Shown here piece by piece: positions 52,237 to 64,000 of a stretch of 64,000 bases of DNA. A program made the position numbers and the translations under genes. Source of the stretch: Litomosoides sigmodontis (lineage: Eukaryota > Nematoda > Chromadorea > Rhabditida > Onchocercidae); assembly GCA_963070105.1 (NCBI GenBank), contig OY718806.1, positions 62,001 through 126,000 on the forward strand. Reading direction: 5' to 3'. The first letter of the stretch is position 1, and each line of letters begins with the position of its first letter. The notes beneath the pieces were generated by a model. The model was given only the letters and a program-made list of their open reading frames with translations, made no database searches and was not told the origin of the DNA.

Positions 52237-53350
52237 CCTTCTGAGATGTGAAATCTAGAAGTACTAGAAATGATAGACTCATGTATTATGTGAATATATA
52301 TTTATTGGCAACTTACCGCACTGCATTGAAAAATGTTTCACTTATAGGAATCAACCAAAAGTCTAAGGAAATGGCATTCAATTGATCTTCGTTTTCTTGC
52401 AAGACCATAGAAAGGCCTGTAGGAGATGAGGTGATTATGAACTTAACAAACATGACAACTTTTTTAGTGCTTCGCTAGGTCTGTGAAAATTATACAAGGA
52501 ACTTTTTTGATACATAACTCTGTCGTTGTGCAAGACGTTGATTGATTCAGTGGCTCATTAGACATGGTTATAGAAAATGAAGAACGTGTGAACAAGTTGA
52601 GAGATTGTCCAATCGATGATAGCCAGCTGGACACCGTTACATTTTGCTGCAAAAGCAGGAAAACGAACACCCTCGGATAACAGCACTATTGTTAAGGACT
52701 GATTGCATTTCGTGAACCATATAGCCCCGAATAGTGGGAAAGAGCAGAACTTCAAAAGCCATGTGGCGCCGTCGGAAATCGGAAATATCTTTGCAATCCA
52801 TGCTACAGAAATTGTTATTGCAAAAAATATCACAGTCGAGTCGTTTCATATGCTTTGTTTATTTTTGGCTGACGACGATTTGAAGGAGGTGCAGCACTGG
52901 TCCTTTGTTTCTGTAAACTTCATACACTAAATGATTCATTTACCCAACTGAAGGTGGTATATAGGAATGTAACTTCTGTTTCGGAGAGAACGCGGTCTCA
53001 CCACCCACATTCTGAATCACCATCTCAACGATGATCATAAATTACTTTCCCGGATCATCTGCACTTTAATCATCTTAGGACCCTCAATAATTCAACCTTG
53101 CCAAACTACAACTCTCCCAAGCGAAACAAAAGCTCACAGTGCATGACCATTACGTGCTATAAACTGCGGTATGTGTGGCTCGGGTTCATCTTGCTAAGGT
53201 GGGTGGGAATGACCGGGAGTATAAGGTACGAGAGAGAATTCTTGGTGTGTGAGCGTGCGTCGACGTTGTTGATTGAGGTAGAGGTGTTCGTTCGCAGACA
53301 CGTTATTTTTCATCCTATCTATGTGTATGATTGGAAACTACAGGTGTGAA
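52237..53350. other. Intergenic, C3G to MFSD12-like
   Basis: It contains the C3G 3' region and MFSD12 upstream sequence. No exon was recognised. An acceptor-like CTACAG at 53338-53343 lies 7 bases before the MFSD12 ATG and may be a splice or trans-splice acceptor. Confidence 0.45.
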
Positions 53351-56300
53351 ATGAAAAGGAACGAAGGAAGCGGTAATGAGGAAGCGGAGAGCGTCGCGAA
53401 TGACATTTATGGACAGGCGGTAAGTGCATCGGCTCAGTGATGTCGAACTCGAAGTTTCCTCATTTGATGCATACTCTCTTATGTGAAACCTGTGTCATGA
53501 CAACAGTGTCATGCTCCCTTTGTAGGTTACTCTTTGTCAGGTGGAAGATTTATTCACCGTCTCTCTTGCTATTATTATTCCGGTCGGAGAGGCATTGAAA
53601 CAGAAACCGGCAACAGTGTGTCGTAGATTTTCCCATATTCACTAATTATTTGGGGCATTCCTCCAGAACTAACATTAAGAAACAAAAGGGCTGATGAGTG
53701 TAAGATAACCGCTCTACACGTAAAATATTCGTTTCTGCTACGGATGATGTACCTTACTGTGTTTATGTTCTTCCCTGCTGTTAGCCATTGCAGCTTGTTA
53801 GGGACTTGTTTGAGCTTGAAGACGTTTTCCATTGTTTTAGGAGAGCAATGACGGATCAAACGAATTAAGTGGCTGCCAGATATTTGGCTATGGAATTGGG
53901 TGTTTTTATAACGATTTATGTGCCAGCATGTGGTTCACATATCTTTTGTTATTTCTGGAAAAAGTGATTATAATGCGAAGTTCTATGGCTGGTTTGATCA
54001 TGCTGATTGGCCAGGTTTTATTATATTTCTTTGGTATTTTCTTTCTTCAGATCTAGAGCTAAAAATGTATTAATATCACAAGGAATTGAATATCTTTTCA
54101 TGAACATGCCAATGCTACTCTATGAAAAAACAAAGGATTTATCTTTATATTGATTCCATTTACTTGACATTGTCCTGGATTTAGAATCCTAAATAAGGAA
54201 AAGTGAGAGAAAGGTGATGTTATAACAGCTGTCTCTGCAAATAAGTATGAATGAATCTTACTGTTTCTAATACACTTGCATCTGTTCGAATTGGCTTCCA
54301 AAGGCCACCTAATTCGAACAGATGCAAGTAGTATGACAGATATCAAGCTGTTCGTTGCAGGCCACTGACTCCTTCAGTACCGCTTTCATTGGAATTCTGA
54401 GTGACTCGACATCCGCGCCATGTTGTTTTCAACATTGTGGACAAAGGAAGTCATGGCACGCTCTTGGTGTGTTATTTGTAATTATTTTTTTACACTAATA
54501 TGTATGCTTGTTGTATAACAGGATATACGATTTGGACTCACTAGCTCTTTTGAATAGTTGTATAAAATGCTAAGAAAACAATTTCCAGATGGATGTTTAC
54601 GTCACTTACACATTTATTTTAATCATTGGGAATGAGATGTAGCATTTCTCTGCTTGCACATGAGTGATGTACGTTTATTTTCGATGGGAATGTTTTTTGA
54701 CTGGACAAAACAATAATGCCATATTATATTTTCTGTTGCAGGTACCGTATTAGTTACTTTTTCATTTGCATTTATATACAATAAGTGTTTTATATGCGGT
54801 CAGTCAACTACTGATTGGGAATTGTTTGCGTGGTATGCACCATATGTAGTTATTTTTCAAGTTGGGTGGGCTGCTGTGCAAGTAATCTTTTTGTGTTTTA
54901 TTTCTTTCATTTCTTTATGTGTGATAGTCATTTAATTGAGCTATGATTATTGTCCATTCTGTCACCTCTATTGAGAGTTAAATAACACGACAACATATTT
55001 TGCAGATTTCACATCTGTCTTTACTACCTGAGTTGACGTGTGATGAAAGCTGTCGAACGACGATGAATTCTGTTAGGTTGTTTCTTATTATAAACGGAAA
55101 TAATGGTATGTATGTGCATATTTGTCACAAATATCGGAAGAGTACCAGCTGCGATTTCTATTATTCTCTTTTTTCATGTTTTGTTTTTGTTATAGACATG
55201 GATTCACGGCTATTGCAAATTTAATCATTTTCTCATTGCTCTCGGTACTGCTGTATTTTGACGACAAAGGCTCGGTAATTGGTCCATCGGACCTTCAACA
55301 TTTTAGTGTATGCTTGTTTCATTGTTTACCAACAATTTTAAGAAAATATCATTTTAGTGAAACTTAAAAGGTCTTTATAAACTATTTTGCAGACAGTGTC
55401 AGGAGTGGTTATCGTTTTGGGACTTTTTGTGGAAAGTATATTTTATATCGTAATAAAAGAACCTACAAGACCTGGTCGTATTATTATGTTTACGCAGTCG
55501 CGGTATCATTCTGAAATCTTACATTCATTCAAATTATCACTTCTTAAGTGGATGTTTCGCCTTCAGTTTTACCAGGTGGCATTGTATCTTAAGAAATTTC
55601 AAATCTTGCAACAGAATAAGGGGTGGGGGGAGGGAAGAGGTGTTTGCAAAATTTTCCAACATTTTTGGTTTGTTTTTTATTTGTGAGATATTTTTCACGT
55701 GGAAATTTAGTTTTGTTTTGGCATAATTTGCCAACACTTTAAATTTAACATATGAAGTTGGTTAAAATATTTTTTGGAAGTTTAGAATATTGAGTGAATT
55801 AAGTTTTTCTTTTTGACTACGAAGTAATCTACAGCGTCATCGTCTGAAAGCAACACGTATTATATCTGATTCAAGATCAGGTTAGAAAAAGCGCAGGGTG
55901 GTGGGGTAAGGTTAATGCAGGTTAATGTGTGATTGTTTATTTTTCAGGTAGGAATGTTGTATGTGCTTTGCAGATTATATATTAACATATCGCAAGTTTA
56001 TTTTCCGTTCTACATTACACATTTGCCGAATCTTTCGAAGGTAGCTTTTCCATTAACTCTTTTGTTACTGAATGAGAGGAGGCTTTCTTATTTATACCTT
56101 GAGAGCTTCTGGATATTCATAATATCAATAATTAATACACTGATATTGCACTTCAGAAGTACGTTGCTGTACTGCCGATGGTCTCCTATTGTTCGTCACT
56201 TCTGATTTCTTTCTTGACTGGTCTTCCTTTCATTAATCGCCGATGTACCTTGGAAGTGAATTTTATCTTTTGTGTTATTAGTAAAATAAAAAAAGAAGAA

Positions 56301-57860
56301 GAGAAACTGAAGTAACCACTAAATGGCACTTGGTCAAACTGCGTTCAGGCACTAAATTATTTATGTATTGCATAATGCCTAACGTGCTTTTAGGAGTACA
56401 TATTTGAACTTGTCTAGTCATGTTGACTATGATGATTCAGTAGGTTTATCAATCAGTGTATATTTTAATTAACTGTCGTACTCATGTAGGAGATGTGGAA
56501 AGAAGTAATAACATTTGTGCATTCACTAAAAGTATTACTAGTTATTTTTGTGTTCATCTTGAGCACTAACAAAGTTTTCCATGTCTTGAAGCTTTTCAAG
56601 CTCTAAGTCTGCATGGATATTTTGATGTCACTTTGGAAGGAAAAATACAACAATGTAAGAAACTGTAGCCCTACAGATTTTATAACAGAGATTTGTTAAG
56701 TGTGCTTTTACACTTTCAAAAATTTTGGGAAATCTACTGTTTGAAGTCTAAAATATATGTCATGATTTTCTTTTATATTTTCAGTGCTTAGCTTTACTTG
56801 GATGTTTATGTGGCGTTTCAACTTGCTTTGTGATGCAGTTTGCTATGTATTTCCCAGTTCATATAATTGCTGTTCTTTTGGGTGTAGCCCAGTCAATTTT
56901 GTTAATAGCTTCACTTTCTGCAGTGGCGAAACTTATTAGGCAAGACACAGTAAGTTATTAATTTCTCCTTTTCATCGTCTCAAATCTCCTCTAAGTCTAT
57001 CTGAGACGTGGCATAAGGGGCAGATAGAGGACGTAAGAGGTCTTAGAAGGAAGGTACACAGTGAACACTAATCGACAAAGATCAGGTTGTTATAATGTGC
57101 GATAGTGAAATCAGAAGTTGTGAGGCGTACTGTATTGAATGATCAGACCGTAACTATTGTTTTCCGTTTCATTCTCTAGAAGAACACATGAAGTGTTCTT
57201 TTGCCGACAGCTTGTCAGTTATCACTCTTGTTGCAGCCTGCTTTTGGTTCATTCTTTCAATGGTCTATCACTGTATCTACTCTTTCACTTCTTGACATCT
57301 GTAAATGGAATCAGTCGGTTGACCTATTTCTTCTGCTTTCTCGTATCTTTTGCTTTGTGCTGTAACCAAGTAGTATTTGGAAGACGTTTTAAAATTAGAT
57401 GAGGACTTTTTGCTTCTGTAGATTACTCGACATAGCGTTTTTGCTATTTCATTTACCGCATGTTATCTCTGGAACATTTTACTTACTGCTTCCAGTAGTT
57501 TTGATATCATTTTAGTTGAAACGGTTGCAATAAGCATATTGCTTTTTGCAGGAGAGTGGTGCCTTTGTTTACGGTATTTTCAGTTCGATGGACAAGATTT
57601 CAAATGGATTAACTTTGCAAATAGTTCAGTTGTTCAGTCCATCTTCGTGCATGTTAGTTTTCTAGCAGTCGATTCCACTCAAAAAACTCATTGAATAATT
57701 AAAATTAATGTCACTTTGTAGATCGAGTGGGAGTACAGCTGACTGTGCAAAATTTTACCGAGTGATAGTTGTCATTGTACCTGGCTCTTGTCTTCTGATT
57801 GCATTCTTCGTGCTCCTTTCTCTTGTAATAAGCGAGAAGTGGAATAGCAGGAATCTTTCG
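53351..57860 (+). CDS. Major facilitator transporter, MFSD12-like
   Basis: Twelve in-phase exons: 53351-53419, 53841-54014, 54361-54466, 54742-54881, 55006-55076, 55196-55307, 55393-55575, 55948-56040, 56157-56255, 56785-56949, 57552-57652 and 57722-57860, about 484 residues against about 480 in human MFSD12. Hallmarks in order are FGYGIGCFYNDLCASMWFTY, ATDSFSTAFIGILSD, GQRKSWHALGTV, GWAAVQISHLSLLPEL, QVGMLYVLCRLYINISQVY and SGAFVYGIFSSMDKISNGL, with twelve predicted membrane segments. The vertebrate protein imports cysteine into lysosomes and melanosomes; the same lysosomal role here is inference. The end is ambiguous. Splicing at 57860 to an acceptor at 58027 adds only Val-Ser and TAG; without splicing the frame continues to a TAG at 58017-58019. 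Confidence 0.93.
54274..54329. repeat. Perfect 19-bp inverted repeat in an MFSD12 intron
   Basis: ACTTGCATCTGTTCGAATT (54274-54292) is exactly complementary to 54311-54329, with an 18-base loop. The downstream arm ends 31 bases before the exon that starts at 54361. Confidence 0.85.
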
Positions 57861-60706
57861 GTGAGTATCAATAGTTGTAAGCTTGCTTTATATTTTATTT
57901 TAATGAGCTCACTCAGTGATCTTTACTGCGCTCACTTTATACCACTCACATTTTTAAATTTATTGGCATTTCAACCGGTGCTTGAAAACTCATTGTCTAA
58001 TGCAAGTTCAAGTCTGTAGCCTTGCAGGTGAGTTAGACTTCAACTTTCCGTTCAAATTGAATACGATTTTAAAATAATCACCCGCACAATGAATCGCATA
58101 TGAAGTGAAATGAATTTGACCTGAAACCAATCAATTCACTACGTAGATTTTATAAATTCGCACTTTTTGTTATTTTGGAAGCATTGTTGAGTCTCTGGAA
58201 TGTACTCAGTTTATATTATATCATTTGGTTGTGAAGGAAGCAATGTCTTTTCTGTGCAATAGTTTTTTTTACATCCAGCAAGTGGGAACTCATTGATGTG
58301 AACAACGACTATATTACATTTGTACCGTATTTTTTTTAATGCCAAGTAACCGTCCAAGCAATCTAAAGTTTGTTTTTTAGTCGTAAATGTAGTGTAACCT
58401 TATCGTTTCGATTTAACATTTTCACAATTTTTTAACTGTAATTACATGCTACATTTAAAAAATTGAGAGGATGCTGAAAGTTAAGGAAAGGAGTGGCTTG
58501 ATCCATTTTCTATGATAAGAAAGCGCGAAATTGATTTCAGTAGGCGATGAAGCAGGAAATCAAGTTTCGCTATAAAGTGTTCTTCCACTTATTGAATCTG
58601 GTATATTAGAAGGACATGTTGGAGTTCCCTTTTCGTATGGAATTAGCTTGGAAGTGCATCAGATGATTCGGATACATTGAAGAGTTCACCTTGTTCGGAA
58701 ATTGATTTTTGAGGAGAGGACGCTGATGGTTCTTGACATTTGCTATAAAGCAATTCATGATGAATTTATCTTGGAGCGTTATTACTGGAAGTAGTAGGCT
58801 TGAAACTCTGAATCATTCATAACATTGTAATATTTCGCATTGGAAGTTATATTATGCAAATTTTATCATACGTAGGTTTTGAATCATTTTACTATTTAAA
58901 AATTTTTGACAGTATCCAAACTGCTGGGTCGAATAGTGCCATTTTAAGACATTTGATCATCCGTAGATTTAAAACGCTGGAGAGCAGAAGCAATATTGTG
59001 TTGTGCATGACGACGAGAATGTTGTTGTAACAAAGGAAAAATATAGAAGTTCTTCACTATCAATTTCAAATCATATAACGTTGTAATTTTCCAATTCCGA
59101 ATTAAACCAGTTGGTAATATTGTGCTTATTTCATAATTAAAGCCTAAACTCCGTGTCACCTTGCCCATGCTGAAAGATCGAACACCCGATCATGAATTAG
59201 TGAGCTTTACCGTAAAATTTGTGTGTGAGGGAGTACAATCAAATGATGTACGGATACTTTCAATGATTTGAAGTACTGTTAAAAGTACTATTAATTAGGT
59301 AACAAATATCGTACAGGACATTTTTGAAAATTAAACTGCAATCAAGAAAACGTTTGAAAAACGCATACATGTATATGTTTATGTATGCCATTTCACGACT
59401 GCAACATTATTGTTGAAAGTTTAATTTAGCTTTAGTGGTTCACAAGTAATGCTATTATTCGTTTGAGGAGAAATGTTTTAAGGAAGCAGTCGCTGGTAAA
59501 ATTGACAAATTCTACATTTGACAAAAACAGTATTGCCGAAGTTGTACGACCGCGTATCATCTGAAACACGGAGATTACACTGAAAAGTTCAAACATTTGC
59601 GAAGTAGGATTTATCATTTATTTATAGCATTTGGCGACTATTACAAAAATTACTAGAATGATAGATAAGTAAAAAGGAAAGTTTGGACGAGGCACGACAA
59701 TGTATAGAGAAATCAGATTTTGTCAAAGGATTTCGAGTTTCATCCGGATTATTTTCGATGGGTAAAACTATTGATAGGCTTTCTTGAAATGAGATATGAA
59801 TAAAATCATAGGATCGCACAACCTTGGAAGCACGTGTAAATATTGAAGAGTTGCAGGTGCAAACTTAGGAGCACCGAAATCGCTTCAAACAAACGTTGCA
59901 AAAAGTGACAGAAAAGGCACAAAAATACCTCGAATTGGTTGTTATCACAAACATCGTACTAAAATTTTTAGTGATTTGTAAATTGCAACTTAATTCTTCC
60001 ATATTGGGGATGTAGCTTGAGCTCCACTATTGCGGCAGTTATAAATGCTTATCGTAGATGCATTTCTGGGAAAAGGTTGACCTTACCTTAGGAGCGCAAA
60101 TAAACTACGTGAAGTGGTCGATTTATTCTATTTGGTAAGGAATTAACGAACGATGTCATTTTTGTAAAAACAGTAATGATTTCATGGCATATAAGCCAGC
60201 TGAACAGCCAGTCCTATTCTGCATCATGATATATAACTGATCAAAATGCACACATAAATATTTACACATCTTGAATGAAGTAAAACTCGTTGCAAAGATT
60301 GAGACGAGAGGGACGTGCAAAGTTGTAATCACAATCGCAGTTCTGATCGTACTTGTAACATTGGTCATAATCGTGGTTAAAATCATAATTGTAATTCTTA
60401 TGCACAATTAGGACTCGACTGTGATCCCAATTATAACACCAGTGGTGATTATAATCATAACCACAATTAAGACCATGATTCTAATTATAATCGCACTCAT
60501 AATTCACAGTCGTGATCGTATCTGTAGTTATGGTCACAGTCTTTTTCATAATCGTAATTACGATTAACAGTGTCATAAACGTAGTCATGAAAATTGTTGC
60601 TGCTGTTGTGGATATAATTATGATCACGACCACAATGATTATAATTACTGCAATAATGGCAATTATGATGTGATTACTGCTGTCACACATACCTTCCAAT
60701 AATACA
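57861..60706. other. Convergent 3' region of MFSD12-like and fatty acid synthase
   Basis: AT-rich sequence lies between two genes that face each other tail to tail. No exon was recognised. TTTATT at 60122-60127 is a possible minus-strand poly(A) signal for the synthase. A degenerate AT-rich repeat fills 60345-60680. Confidence 0.5.
60345..60680. repeat. Degenerate ATAATCATGATTA-type repeat tract
   Basis: Imperfect units built from ATAATC, ATGATT, GTAATT and similar recur for over 300 bases, with local self-complementarity. The minus-strand frame through it reads as Ile/Val/Thr-rich protein, which I attribute to the repeat. It lies just 3' of the fatty acid synthase stop codon, so it would fall in or near its 3' untranslated region. 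Confidence 0.7.

Positions 60707-64000
<3,294 letters not shown>

Overview
The window is metazoan nuclear DNA. Genes are split into many small exons separated by short introns (about 45 to 1,300 bases) with T-rich TTTCAG/TTTTAG/TTGCAG acceptors. Gene deserts of several kilobases and long microsatellites lie between them. The intron style, a 44-base intron, acceptors placed just before start codons and overall moderate AT richness suggest a nematode, but no single sequence here proves it. All gene names below come from my reading of exon translations against remembered animal families; no search was run.

Layout. About 2.2-8.2 kb, minus strand: a coiled-coil protein gene of at least 16 exons, tentatively JAKMIP-like, with possible 5' exons further upstream. 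16.8-19.2 kb, minus: a PTPDC1-like protein tyrosine phosphatase, complete except for its first residues. 26.0-29.8 kb, plus: a complete PiT/SLC20 sodium-phosphate symporter. 33.3-35.9 kb, plus: a ZIP13/SLC39A13-like zinc transporter with an unresolved N-terminus. 37.5-39.1 kb, plus: a complete MOB3-type kinase co-activator. 43.2-52.2 kb, plus: a C3G/RAPGEF1-like Rap exchange factor. 53.4-57.9 kb, plus: a complete MFSD12-like transporter. 60.7-64.0 kb, minus: the C-terminal third (end of ketoreductase, ACP, thioesterase) of animal fatty acid synthase, continuing beyond the window end.

The genes have no obvious shared pathway. Two are signalling regulators (C3G, MOB3), one is a phosphatase, three are membrane transporters for phosphate, zinc and probably lysosomal cysteine, one is a structural coiled-coil protein and one makes fatty acids. 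PiT to MFSD12 form a same-strand run of five genes with 1-3.5 kb gaps. That is wider than typical nematode operon spacing, so co-transcription is only a possibility.

The most unusual signals are in splicing. Homology and reading phase require three GC-AG introns (one in MOB3, two in C3G) and one apparent AT-AG intron in C3G, whose donor has A instead of G at +1 and runs straight into a stop codon if not spliced. Other standouts are a nearly perfect 570-base hexanucleotide array, a 700-base heptanucleotide array, and several perfect hairpins or palindromes, mostly intronic.
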